Origin: Blastocatellia bacterium
Lineage (GTDB): Bacteria; Acidobacteriota; Blastocatellia; Pyrinomonadales; Pyrinomonadaceae
Assembly (NCBI GenBank): GCA_003488005.1
Contig: DNND01000053.1
Span: 26,147 to 90,146, forward strand
DNA length: 64,000 nt
Direction: 5' to 3'
Shown: in pieces, positions 41,535 to 49,903 of the stretch
Layout: each line of letters begins with the position of its first letter
Position numbering within the stretch: the stretch's first letter is position 1
Notes under the pieces: model-generated
Database searches by the model: none
What the model saw: the letters and a program-made list of their open reading frames with translations, nothing else
What the model was told of the DNA's origin: nothing
Translations under genes and position numbers: made by a program

Positions 41535-42620
41535 ATGGACAAAAGAATTTTTAACTTCAGTGCGGGACCGGCCGTATTGCCGGTGCCGGTTTTGGAAATA
41601 GCCCAGCGCGATTTGCTCGCGCTGCCCGGCATCGGCATGTCGGTGATGGAGATCAGCCACCGCTCAAAAACTTTCGACGAAATTTTTGCGAGAGCCGAGT
41701 CGGGCTTGCGAGAGTTGCTCGGCATCCCGGCCAACTACCACGTCCTCTTTTTGCAAGGCGGAGCAAGCCTGCAGTTTTCCATGGTGCCGATGAATTTTCT
41801 GCCGGGGGATGCCAGCGCCGATTACGTAATCACGGGTAGTTGGGGAAAGAAGGCGCTGAAAGAAGCGAAACGTTCCGGCGGTGTGAACGTGGCGGCGACG
41901 ATGGCGGACGGTGGCTTTACGCGCGTGCCTGGAAACGAGGAGTTGAAGTTGGATCCGCAAGCCGCGTATGTACACATAACCACCAACGAAACGATCGAAG
42001 GTGTCGAGTGGAAACAGGAGCCCGAGGTTGGCGATGTGCCGCTGGTGGCCGATGCTTCGTCCGACATTTTGTCGCACCCGATTCCGGTTGAGAAATACGG
42101 AATCATCTACGCCGGCGCGCAAAAAAATATGGGACCAAGCGGCGTCACGCTCGTCATTCTGCGCGATGATCTCCTGAAGAAAATTCCGGATGGATTGCAC
42201 ACGATGCTCGACTATCGCACGCACGTCGAGAACAAATCGCTTTACAACACGCCGAATACCTGGGGCATTTACATCATCAGCCTGATCTGCGACTGGCTGA
42301 AAGAAAAAGGCGGCCTCGCCGGCATGCATCGCGAGAACGAAGCGAAGGCACAGCTGATCTATGACGCCATTGATGCAACAGAGTTTTATCGGGGTCATGC
42401 TGATCACGATTCGCGCTCAATTATGAACGTTACGTTTCGCTTGCCCAACGAAGAGCTGGAAAAGAAGTTTACGGCCGAAGCAACCGCGCAGGGTTTGGAT
42501 GGATTGAAAGGGCACCGTTCCGTTGGCGGCATTCGCGCGTCAATCTACAACGCGTTTCCGCTTGCCGGCGTCAAGGCGCTCGTCGCTTTCATGAAAGAGT
42601 TTGAAAAGAATAACGGTTGA
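41535..42620 (+). CDS. serC: Phosphoserine aminotransferase
   Basis: The 361-residue protein starts FNFSAGPAVLPVPVLEIAQRDLL, the SerC N-terminal signature. The PLP lysine is at residue 197 (YAGAQKNMGPSGVTLVI), and the end is GHRSVGGIRASIYNAFPLAGVKALVAFMKEFE. It converts 3-phosphohydroxypyruvate and glutamate to phosphoserine in serine synthesis, and the same family serves pyridoxal synthesis. No serA or serB gene is near. It diverges from DUF1385. Confidence 0.96.
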   Translation: MDKRIFNFSAGPAVLPVPVLEIAQRDLLALPGIGMSVMEISHRSKTFDEIFARAESGLRELLGIPANYHVLFLQGGASLQFSMVPMNFLPGDASADYVITGSWGKKALKEAKRSGGVNVAATMADGGFTRVPGNEELKLDPQAAYVHITTNETIEGVEWKQEPEVGDVPLVADASSDILSHPIPVEKYGIIYAGAQKNMGPSGVTLVILRDDLLKKIPDGLHTMLDYRTHVENKSLYNTPNTWGIYIISLICDWLKEKGGLAGMHRENEAKAQLIYDAIDATEFYRGHADHDSRSIMNVTFRLPNEELEKKFTAEATAQGLDGLKGHRSVGGIRASIYNAFPLAGVKALVAFMKEFEKNNG

Positions 42621-42647
42621 GCACCAATCAACCTGGTGGCTACAGGA

Positions 42648-43094
42648 ATGAATCGGCCAAACCAAAGAATCGGCTCAGTTAGTAATTCTCACGTCGGTGC
42701 AGACTTCGAGCGTGTGGCCCTAGCATTCTTTGCCAAGCAGGGAATTACGTTATCGCGCAATTTCGGCGTTGAGTTGGGTCTTTCACGAAAGAAGAAGCAT
42801 TGTTTCGATTTAGGAGCCTCGGAGCCTAGAGTTATCGTCGAATGTAAATCACATCGATGGACTGCGGGAGCGAATGTTCCGAGTGCGAAAATGACAGTTT
42901 GGAATGAAGCGATGTATTACTTTCATCTTGCGCCAAAAGAATTCCGAAAGATCCTCTTCGTTCTCCATGACAGAAGAAGCGATGGTGGAGAAAGCTTATT
43001 GAGCTACTACCAAAGAACGCACTTCCACCTGATTCCGGAAGAAGTCGAGTTTTTAGAGTGGGACGAAAGCACTGGAGACATCTTCAAGCTATAA
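42648..43094 (+). CDS. Orphan PD-(D/E)XK nuclease-fold protein
   Basis: The protein has 148 residues from the ATG at 42648, or 152 from the GTG at 42636. It shows the core of PD-(D/E)XK nucleases: an N-terminal helix with Glu (ADFERVALAFF, Glu21), then FDLGASEPRVIVECKSHRW with Asp54 and the E-x-K pair Glu65/Lys67. Many restriction endonucleases and Holliday-junction enzymes share this. No methyltransferase or specificity subunit is near, so it is not a classical restriction system. Its length suggests a stand-alone, non-catalytic-partner enzyme of unknown target. Confidence 0.65.
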   Translation: MNRPNQRIGSVSNSHVGADFERVALAFFAKQGITLSRNFGVELGLSRKKKHCFDLGASEPRVIVECKSHRWTAGANVPSAKMTVWNEAMYYFHLAPKEFRKILFVLHDRRSDGGESLLSYYQRTHFHLIPEEVEFLEWDESTGDIFKL

Positions 43095-43154
43095 AGGGTG
43101 ACTTCGTGCTCGAGGGAGAAGTACAATTTGCGTAGCATGTAAGGAGAAGTCGCG

Positions 43155-43424
43155 ATGGAAGTTCACGAGTTAGTCATTGAGATGAAACTGCTGGAGCGTC
43201 GTCTTACGCTTTATGAAGAGAAGTACGGCGTTTTGAGTGAAGACTTCTATACTGCACTCGTGTCCGGTGAGTTGTCTGCTTATGACGCATTCGACGAATC
43301 ACGCGCGGATTTCAGCCGGTGGAAGGGGATCTACGAAACCTTACGACGCCGGATGGATGCTTACCGGAAGCAACTTGAAGGACGTGATTTGGTCGAAGTT
43401 CTCCGCGTTCAACCCTCCTACTAA
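43155..43424 (+). CDS. Small helical protein, likely antitoxin partner of the DUF6516-type protein
   Basis: An AAGGAG site lies eight bases before the ATG. The 89-residue protein is predicted wholly helical: EVHELVIEMKLLERRLTLYEEKYG, a short break (SEDFYTALVSGEL), then FSRWKGIYETLRRRMDAYRK. The 'EEKYG-(x)SEDFY-GEL-W' pattern is one I recall from small proteins paired with TumE-type toxins. Its stop codon abuts the start of the next gene, so the two are one unit. It is the shorter first partner, as expected for an antitoxin. Confidence 0.6.
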   Translation: MEVHELVIEMKLLERRLTLYEEKYGVLSEDFYTALVSGELSAYDAFDESRADFSRWKGIYETLRRRMDAYRKQLEGRDLVEVLRVQPSY

Positions 43425-43844
43425 ATGATCGACAATCCGTTGAAGTCATTGAGCGACTACAGCCGTTTTGTCGGGGAGTTGCTCGGCCAGCCAAACGTCC
43501 AGAGTTCGACTGTAGCCGTCTGGTCTGATAGCCCGTACACGAGCGTGGCTGAGGGCGAAGTGTTTTTTACCAATGGCTTGCGCTTACGTATGCGCGAAGA
43601 GATCGATTTGGATGCTGGTTTGATCACGTCGTACGGATATGAAATCTATCTAGGCGACGAGCGCTTGTATTGGTACGACGATTTCCCACATCCAAACGAC
43701 CCAAAGCTGGCTTCGACCATGCCCCATCATAAACATATTCCCCCGGACATTAAGCACCATCGCACTCCCGCACCAAACATGAGCTTTACCTATCCAAATC
43801 TTCCCGCGCTAATCCAGGAAATTGAGGAAGTCGGCAAGCGGTAA
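43425..43844 (+). CDS. TumE-like (DUF6516) protein, predicted toxin
   Basis: The 139-residue protein has a beta-rich N-terminal part ([23 protein letters not shown]), then [22 protein letters not shown] and [20 protein letters not shown]. The paired YWYDDFPHP and PHHKHIP segments are the hallmark of the TumE/DUF6516 family, members of which act as toxins in type II-like modules. It has no stop between itself and the helical gene upstream except the shared junction. I call it a predicted toxin; activity is not shown by the sequence. Confidence 0.65.
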   Translation: MIDNPLKSLSDYSRFVGELLGQPNVQSSTVAVWSDSPYTSVAEGEVFFTNGLRLRMREEIDLDAGLITSYGYEIYLGDERLYWYDDFPHPNDPKLASTMPHHKHIPPDIKHHRTPAPNMSFTYPNLPALIQEIEEVGKR

Positions 43845-43876
43845 GAGCCCGCCGTCAATGGAGCGCGCAGTCATTC

Positions 43877-44887
43877 TTGATTATGAAAACCGAAACCGAG
43901 GCGCCGGCTAACGGTGAAGCCCTTTCCGATAACCCCACAGCCAGTTTTAGTATTGGCGTTAGCGACGCGGACACGCGCGTGGATGCTTTCCTTGCGGCCC
44001 AAATCGCTGGCTGGAGTCGCGCGCGCTTGCAACGGCTGATTGAGGACGAAGATGTACTCGTCAATGGGAAGCCCGCAAAAGCTTCGTACAAGTTGCGCGC
44101 GGGAGACGAAATTGAAGTTGAACTGACGCCGCCGCCGGCGGCCACTTTCACTCCCGAAGACATTCCGCTCGAGATCATTTTTGAAGACGATTCGCTAATC
44201 GTGGTCAACAAACCGGCCGGTTTGGTGGTCCATCCGGCTGCCGGCATTCATTCGGGAACGCTCGCCAACGCACTCGCCTATCACTTTCAAAAACTCTCGA
44301 CGCGCGCCGGCGACATTCGTCCCGGCATTGTTCATCGGCTGGACAAAGATACTTCCGGACTAATGGTTGTTGCGAAGAACGAAGCAACGCACGAGAATCT
44401 GGCGGATCAGTTTCGCGCGCGCGAAGTGTTCAAAAGCTATGTCGCGTTGGTCCATGGCGTCGTCAAGCAGCAATCAGGACGAATTGAACAGCCAATAGCG
44501 CGCGATCCGCGAACCCGAATTCGCATGGCCGTGGTTCGAGCCGGACGAGGTGCGTTGTCACTCTACAAGGTTCGCCGGAGCTTTAAATCGTTTACCTTGC
44601 TTGATGTCGAATTGAAGACTGGCCGCACGCATCAGATTCGCGTGCATCTATCCTGGCTAAAGCATCCGGTTGTTGGCGACGAAGTCTATGGCGGCGGCCG
44701 CGACAAAACTGTTCAGGACGTCAGGCTGCGAGCTGCAATCCGCAAATTGCATCGGCAGTTTCTGCACGCTGAACGGCTCGGGTTTCGCCATCCTGCCAGC
44801 GGCGAAGCGCTGCAGTTTGTTGCGCCCTTGCCGGACGAGCTAACTAAGTTACTGGCTGAATTGGACGCCGCTGCCGGTACGAATTAG
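43877..44887 (+). CDS. RluA-family 23S rRNA pseudouridine synthase
   Basis: The 336-residue protein (an ATG two codons in is the alternative start) has an N-terminal S4 RNA-binding domain (RVDAFLAAQIAGWSRARLQRLIEDEDVLVNGKPAKASYKLRAGDEIEV). The RluA core follows: IVVNKPAGLVVHP, then GIVHRLDKDTSGLMVVAKN, in which the aspartate of HRLDKDTSG is the catalytic residue. ELKTGRTHQIRVHLSWLKHPVVGDEVYGG is the final signature. The S4-containing subgroup includes RluC and RluD, which modify 23S rRNA. Which positions it modifies cannot be read from motifs. Confidence 0.93.
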   Translation: MIMKTETEAPANGEALSDNPTASFSIGVSDADTRVDAFLAAQIAGWSRARLQRLIEDEDVLVNGKPAKASYKLRAGDEIEVELTPPPAATFTPEDIPLEIIFEDDSLIVVNKPAGLVVHPAAGIHSGTLANALAYHFQKLSTRAGDIRPGIVHRLDKDTSGLMVVAKNEATHENLADQFRAREVFKSYVALVHGVVKQQSGRIEQPIARDPRTRIRMAVVRAGRGALSLYKVRRSFKSFTLLDVELKTGRTHQIRVHLSWLKHPVVGDEVYGGGRDKTVQDVRLRAAIRKLHRQFLHAERLGFRHPASGEALQFVAPLPDELTKLLAELDAAAGTN

Positions 44888-45073
44888 GATGGAACGCATG
44901 GTTTGCGAGGCGAGGCGATGTTTAGTTTGTTGCTACCGGTATGTTCTTATGATTGCAGCGATTACTTTGGTTGCGTAGTGGTTTTGAGGGCAACTAGCGC
45001 CGACAGGCAGGGCATCAAAGCGCTGTCTCCAACCGGTCGAACGTCACATTGAATCTTCCCCAAAACACATAAC

Positions 45074-46078
45074 ATGACACTGTTTCGTTTTTCTTTTCTT
45101 TGGCGGCTGCTGCTGCTCGTTTCATTCTCGATGGTTGCCAGTGTGGCACAGGCGCAAAAGCCCAAGCCCACACCGACGCCGCCGCGCGATGACGACCAGG
45201 AAGCAATCACCACGTTCATTCGGCGCGTGCGGTTGCCGATAACGGTTATGGATAAGAAGGGTCAATTCGTTCCCGGACTTACCAAAAACGACTTTCTGAT
45301 CTTAGAGGACAAGGTGCCGCAGCAAGTCGAGACGTTCGCAGACGATCTGGGCGAAGCGCTGCCGCTTTACGTCGTTGTCTTGATGGACACGTCGCCGTCA
45401 ACTGCTGGAAAGTTAAAGTTTGAGCAGGAATCGGCGATGAATTTTATCCACACCGTGGTGCGACCGCGTCGCGACCGGGTTTTGTTCGCGACCTTTGATC
45501 ATCAGATTAATTTGCGTCAGGACTTTACCGACAAACTTGATCTGCTGGACAAGGCAGTTGGCGGCGTGAAGAGCCTGGGAAATCAGACGGCGCTGTTTGA
45601 CGCGGTCTGGCAATTCTGTGATGAAAAATTGAGATCCGTTGCCGGACGGCGCGTGATGGTGATTGTCACTGACGGTGAGGACACTTACAGTCGGGCCAAT
45701 ATTAAGGATGCAATCGATATCGCGCAGCGCACCGAGACGACCATCTACGCGATCTCAACCAAGGCGGGATTTCTTTCAACTGTACCGGGAGTAGAAGCCG
45801 GCGAAGTTAAAGATCGTAAGGATCGGGATCTGACCACGTTGGCCGAAGAAACCGGCGGCGTTGCCTTTTTCACCGGAGACATGCTTTCGCTCGAACGCTC
45901 GTTCACAAAAATATCCAAAGAGTTGCGGGCGCAATACCTGTTGACTTATAAACCGCTGAATGATCGTTACGATGGCAGCTACCGAAGGATCCAAGTCAAA
46001 CTTGCCGCCGGGCATAGCGATTTGAAAGTAAGAACTAAACAGGGCTACAAGGCTATCGCCGATAGCGTCAGGCCGTAA
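45074..46078 (+). CDS. Secreted VWA-domain protein of the acidobacterial type, copy 1
   Basis: The 334-residue protein has a signal peptide ending SVAQAQ at about residue 29, a proline-rich linker (KPKPTPTPPRDDD), then a VWA domain. The VWA MIDAS motif is DTSPST (about residues 110-115, DxSxS), with GEDTYSR and a threonine-containing loop further on. RAQYLLTYKPLNDRYDGSYRRIQVKL near the end is the block that marks the family expanded in Acidobacteria. Such proteins bind metal-dependent ligands in the periplasm. No function is known. A paralogue follows. Confidence 0.85.
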   Translation: MTLFRFSFLWRLLLLVSFSMVASVAQAQKPKPTPTPPRDDDQEAITTFIRRVRLPITVMDKKGQFVPGLTKNDFLILEDKVPQQVETFADDLGEALPLYVVVLMDTSPSTAGKLKFEQESAMNFIHTVVRPRRDRVLFATFDHQINLRQDFTDKLDLLDKAVGGVKSLGNQTALFDAVWQFCDEKLRSVAGRRVMVIVTDGEDTYSRANIKDAIDIAQRTETTIYAISTKAGFLSTVPGVEAGEVKDRKDRDLTTLAEETGGVAFFTGDMLSLERSFTKISKELRAQYLLTYKPLNDRYDGSYRRIQVKLAAGHSDLKVRTKQGYKAIADSVRP

Positions 46079-46085
46079 GCAGGAC

Positions 46086-47255
46086 ATGAAGATGTTAATT
46101 CAAGGATTGGGAAAACTAAGTTTGACGTTGGCGCTCCTGGTTGCCGTGTCGCTGGCGGCGATGATCGCCAATCGATCCTTTGCCCAGACACCCGCCGGCG
46201 CCGACGCACAGAAATCGAGAAGCAGGCGCGCGTCCGAAGTAGCCTCGCCTACACCGCCGGTAAATCCAAAGGAAGACCTGCCGGGGGAAACGGATGACGT
46301 TGTACGCGTCGAAACGAATCTAACAAATATCTTTTTTACCGCCGCGGACAGCAATAAGCGCTTTGTGAACACGCTGAAAAAGGAAAACATCCGCATCACC
46401 GAGGATGGCCAACCTCAGGAAATTTTCACCTTTCTAACGAATGTGGATTTGCCGCTCTCGATCGGCATCCTCATCGACACGAGCAGTTCGGAAGAACGTA
46501 CGCTGCCGGATGAAAAAGCGGCAGCTCGCTCATTTTTGGAAGCAGTCATGCGGCCCGACAAAGACGAAGCAGCAGTTGTTTCTTTCACCGGCGATGTGAC
46601 GCTGGAACAGGGCTTCACGGGCAACGTTGATCGCCTGCGCAAGGCGATCGATCGCGTAGAGTTCATACCGCCATCCGGTTACATCGGCGGCGGAGTAGTC
46701 GTCGGTGGTACTCCTCCCATCTCTGGCTCAAATCAAATGCTGGCCGGGTCGACCGCCATCTGGGATGCGGTTTGGGCTACCTCCAACGAACTCCTGTCAG
46801 ATTCGGCGGCGGAAAACACGCGCCGCACTATCATTCTGCTTACCGATGGTTACGACACCATCAGCCAGATGAAGATGAGCCAGGCGATTGAGCGCGCGCA
46901 AAAAGCGGATGCGCTCATTTATGCCATCGGCATTGGGGATATGTATCAGGGTGGAGTCGATGCAGGCTCGTTGAAGAAGATTGCCGAACAAACCGGCGGA
47001 CGCGCTTATTTTCCACGGAACGAACGAGAGCTTCGCGGCGCCTTTGCCCAGATTCAGACGGATCTGCGCGAACAATATTTAGTCGCTTACTCGCCATCAA
47101 ACAAAACCCACGACGGCGCTTATCGGCGAATTCAGATCGAAGTAATCGATCCGGAAGTGCGCAAGCAGAATTTAAAACTCAACTACCGGCCGGGTTATTT
47201 TGCAAAGACAACCGACGGCTCGCTTCCCACCCGCAAGCGCACTCAGCCCGACTGA
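46086..47255 (+). CDS. Secreted VWA-domain protein of the acidobacterial type, copy 2
   Basis: The start is seven bases after the stop of copy 1, so they form one operon. The 389-residue protein has a signal peptide (LALLVAVSLAAMIANRSFA), a low-complexity linker, and a VWA domain with MIDAS DTSSSEE and the threonine segment LLTDGYDTISQMKM. It ends DLREQYLVAYSPSNKTHDGAYRRIQIEV. The two copies are tandem duplicates with diverged linkers. The second has a tail with PTRKRTQPD. Both probably act together at the envelope. Confidence 0.85.
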   Translation: MKMLIQGLGKLSLTLALLVAVSLAAMIANRSFAQTPAGADAQKSRSRRASEVASPTPPVNPKEDLPGETDDVVRVETNLTNIFFTAADSNKRFVNTLKKENIRITEDGQPQEIFTFLTNVDLPLSIGILIDTSSSEERTLPDEKAAARSFLEAVMRPDKDEAAVVSFTGDVTLEQGFTGNVDRLRKAIDRVEFIPPSGYIGGGVVVGGTPPISGSNQMLAGSTAIWDAVWATSNELLSDSAAENTRRTIILLTDGYDTISQMKMSQAIERAQKADALIYAIGIGDMYQGGVDAGSLKKIAEQTGGRAYFPRNERELRGAFAQIQTDLREQYLVAYSPSNKTHDGAYRRIQIEVIDPEVRKQNLKLNYRPGYFAKTTDGSLPTRKRTQPD

Positions 47256-47392
47256 GCCACTCACGGCTCCTCGACTTTACTGGTCCGATTTCTGCTTTAA
47301 ACAGTTTCCCTGAAGAGTAGTCGCTCAGATTCAATGCTCGGGTGACGGCTCGATGTTACCTTGCCTTGACAGAGCGAGCTATACTGACATCC

Positions 47393-47632
47393 ATGAGCAC
47401 AATCAATGACCTTGAAAAAGAAGTATTGGCACTTCCTGCTGCCGAGCGTGAGCAACTCGCCACCGCCGCCTGGGAAAGTTTGGTCAACGATCCCGGCGCG
47501 CTTACTGACCCCGGTATTGACCCGGAAGGGATCGAGATTGCCTTGCAACGAGACGCTGAACTCGATTCGGGGGCGATTCAAGCCATCGGGCACGCCGAGT
47601 TCATAAGACGCACTGGTGGTAGCGATGAATGA
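47393..47632 (+). CDS. Antitoxin of the addiction-module family
   Basis: The ATG at 47393 gives 79 residues. The sequence MSTINDLEKEVLALPAAEREQLATAAWESL is the classic start of the 'putative addiction module component' family, with the helical LPxAERxxLxxxLW pattern. The C-terminal half is acidic and probably masks the toxin. Its stop overlaps the toxin start as ATGA, which gives translational coupling. TATACT at 47380-47385 looks like a -10 box but lacks a good -35. Confidence 0.82.
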   Translation: MSTINDLEKEVLALPAAEREQLATAAWESLVNDPGALTDPGIDPEGIEIALQRDAELDSGAIQAIGHAEFIRRTGGSDE

Positions 47633-47922
47633 GAGTTGAGTATCACCCCCTCACCACGTCGGATCTAAACAACGCGGTCGCGTTCTACAACCGTCAACAA
47701 GCAGGACTCGGTGACGAACTGCGCACTGAGATTTATGCCTCGATTGAGCGAGTTCTTGCGAGTCCCACTCAGTTCAGTATCGTCTCAAAAGGCATTCGCC
47801 GCTGTCTTGCGCATCGTTTCCCGTACGCAATCTTATTTCGTGTCATAAGCGAAGAAACTTTGCGAGTTCTTGTCATCCGTCATCACCGTCGCCATTCGAG
47901 CTTTGGTCTTCGCCGCCGATAG
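47629..47922 (+). CDS. RelE/ParE-family toxin
   Basis: The 97-residue basic protein starts at ATG in the ATGA overlap with the antitoxin. It has the RelE/ParE fold pattern: MRVEYHPLTTSDLNNAVAFYNRQQAGLGDELRTEI, ASPTQFSIVSKGIRRCLAHRFPYAILFRV and RVLVIRHHRRHSSF. ParE proteins act on gyrase and RelE proteins on ribosome-bound mRNA. The ending RHHRR and the Phe-Pro-Tyr segment point to the ParE side. It forms an intact two-gene module with the gene before it. Confidence 0.85.
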   Translation: MRVEYHPLTTSDLNNAVAFYNRQQAGLGDELRTEIYASIERVLASPTQFSIVSKGIRRCLAHRFPYAILFRVISEETLRVLVIRHHRRHSSFGLRRR

Positions 47923-48009
47923 CGCTCTTTGGACTTTACGAACTTATTCACTCAACTCTGACTGGGCGGCCCGGTCGAGCACTACCGGGCTCTGATTGGT
48001 TTAAGCTTA

Positions 48010-49683
48010 CTACTCATCAGGTTTTTTGCGCGCCTTGACGTCGGTCATGATGATGGTTACGGCGAGGCCGATGCCGGCGATGGCGGCAAGCAGGAAGAAG
48101 ATCATCGCGAAGCCGGGATAGCCGAGGATGCGAAACGAAGTCTCGACACGCATTAGCATTGACGCCCCCACGATTAGGGCGGCGAGCACGAGGCCCAGAC
48201 TGATCCGGTTCGCTACTTTCTGAAGTCCCTCCACCACCACCTTCTCGTCAATCGTGTCGACATCGACCTTCAATTCGTTATTGCCGATTGTGTCGAGAAT
48301 CTTGTTGATGCGCGCGGGAAGTTTTTCTACAAACTCCTTCAGTTCCACTACGCCGCCAATCAGATTCCCCGGTGCGATGCTCTGCATCAAGTTGCGTTGC
48401 AGAATTTCTGTCGCTCGTTGACGGATCACTGCAGCCGGTTCGAAAGACGGATCCAAAGTAAAGACAACACGGTCAAGATTGAGTAGCGCTTTCGCGACCA
48501 TGGTGAATTCCGAAGGCAGGCGGAACCAGCAATCGGCGGAAATTTTTGTAATCTCGAGTGCGACTTGTCCGGAGTTTAGCCGGCTCAAGTTTGAATCCGC
48601 GTGTTCGGCGACCAGCTCAGCGACCCGACTCGTAAACTCGGACTTGTTAAAGCCGGGTTTTGCCTCACCCATCCTAATTGCTGTTTCGGCCGCCTCTTCG
48701 CCGCGTCCCTCACTGATGGCCAGCATCAAGCGCAACAAGTTGTCGCGAAAGCCCGGGAGCAGGCGGGTAACCATTCCCAGATCCAGCAGCGCGATGCAGT
48801 CGTCTTCGGTAAGCATGACATTGCCGGGATGAGGATCGGCATGGACCAACCCATCGAGCAGTATCTGCTTGAGATAGGCGCGAAATAATTCCCGCGCCAA
48901 CCCGGGGCCGTCAATTTCCATCAGGCGTAACGGGCTGAGGTCGGTAATCTTTTTGCCCGGAATATATTCCATCGTGAGGACGCGGGCGGTTGAAAAAGCT
49001 TCAATCGGATCCGGAATGACTATTCGGTCAAACTCGCGAAGGTTCTCGGCAAAGGTGATTAGGTTGTTGGCTTCAACCTTAAAGTCCAGCTCGCGCAACA
49101 AACTTCGGCGCAAACCCAATAACATGTTTTCAAACTCGTAACGCTTGCCAATTTCGGTATGCGTATCAAGGAACTGGGCCATCTGGCCCAGGGCTTCGAG
49201 GTCTTCAATAATCTGTTCGCGAATATTGGGGCGCTGCACTTTGACTACGACCGCGCGGCCGTCGCGCATATGCGCGAGATGCACTTGGGCCAACGATGCA
49301 GCAGCCAGCGGTTCAGGATCGAAATCGGCGAAGGCTTTGGAGATGCGGACACCCAGTTCACCGGAAACGATCTCGTCAACCTGCTCGTAGGGAAAAGGCT
49401 CAATGCGATCCTGCAAACGCGATAGTGCTTCCAGGTAAGGGGTCGGCAAAAGATCGGCGCGCGTCGATAGCAGTTGGCCCAGCTTGATAAACGTCGGACC
49501 AAGTTTTTCCAGGTCCGCGGCGAGTTCTTCTGCCTCAGGCCGCGTTTCGGCCAATTGCATGTCGTCCAACTCGATGCTGTCTTCCAGACCAGCCTGTTTG
49601 ACCAGATCTGAGCGTCCATATTTGACGAACAGCAGGGCGACGTCTTTGTATCGTTTCAGGCGTTCGGGTTTAAGCGAAACCAT
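48010..49683 (-). CDS. AarF/ABC1/UbiB family kinase-like protein
   Basis: The 557-residue protein has the ABC1/UbiB signature: LGPTFIKLGQLLSTRADLLP, a KxGQ-type motif near residue 70. It continues PLAAASLAQVHLAHMRDGRAVVVKVQRP (the alanine-rich nucleotide loop and the catalytic lysine) and HADPHPGNVMLTEDDCIALLDLGM (the HxDxxPxN and DxG motifs). Two C-terminal transmembrane helices follow (LVLAALIVGASML, MIFFLLAAIAGIGLAVTII), tethering it to the membrane. The family supports ubiquinone or other isoprenoid-lipid work. An AAGGA site is about ten bases before the ATG at 49683. Confidence 0.92.
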   Translation of the reverse strand: MVSLKPERLKRYKDVALLFVKYGRSDLVKQAGLEDSIELDDMQLAETRPEAEELAADLEKLGPTFIKLGQLLSTRADLLPTPYLEALSRLQDRIEPFPYEQVDEIVSGELGVRISKAFADFDPEPLAAASLAQVHLAHMRDGRAVVVKVQRPNIREQIIEDLEALGQMAQFLDTHTEIGKRYEFENMLLGLRRSLLRELDFKVEANNLITFAENLREFDRIVIPDPIEAFSTARVLTMEYIPGKKITDLSPLRLMEIDGPGLARELFRAYLKQILLDGLVHADPHPGNVMLTEDDCIALLDLGMVTRLLPGFRDNLLRLMLAISEGRGEEAAETAIRMGEAKPGFNKSEFTSRVAELVAEHADSNLSRLNSGQVALEITKISADCWFRLPSEFTMVAKALLNLDRVVFTLDPSFEPAAVIRQRATEILQRNLMQSIAPGNLIGGVVELKEFVEKLPARINKILDTIGNNELKVDVDTIDEKVVVEGLQKVANRISLGLVLAALIVGASMLMRVETSFRILGYPGFAMIFFLLAAIAGIGLAVTIIMTDVKARKKPDE

Positions 49684-49794
49684 TCGTATACAGTCCTTTT
49701 GCGGGTGATTGTACTAAAAATTGTGCTGATGGCTCTACCGGTGTGCACCCAGCAATTTATGGGCCAACTGCTTTAAGAAGAAAGAGAGCAAACC

Positions 49795-49870
49795 GTTAGT
49801 TTGCGGCGGTGTGTCAAGCCATTCAAGGGCCATTCAAGGGTTGAGTCACCACGAACGACCGCAAACTAAC
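49795..49870. repeat. Inverted element with perfect 12-bp arms
   Basis: GTTAGTTTGCGG (49795-49806) faces its exact complement at 49859-49870. The spacer holds a direct repeat CCATTCAAGGG. It lies between two genes on the minus strand, just after the SurA-DsbA gene and before the AarF gene start. Confidence 0.7.
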
Positions 49871-49903
49871 AATTTTGCTTACGAAGATGTCGGGGGTGAA
49901 TTA

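Noticed and set aside
47366..47385. TTGACA...TATACT as a promoter for the addiction module
   Set aside because: The two boxes are only 8 bases apart, so they cannot act together as -35 and -10.
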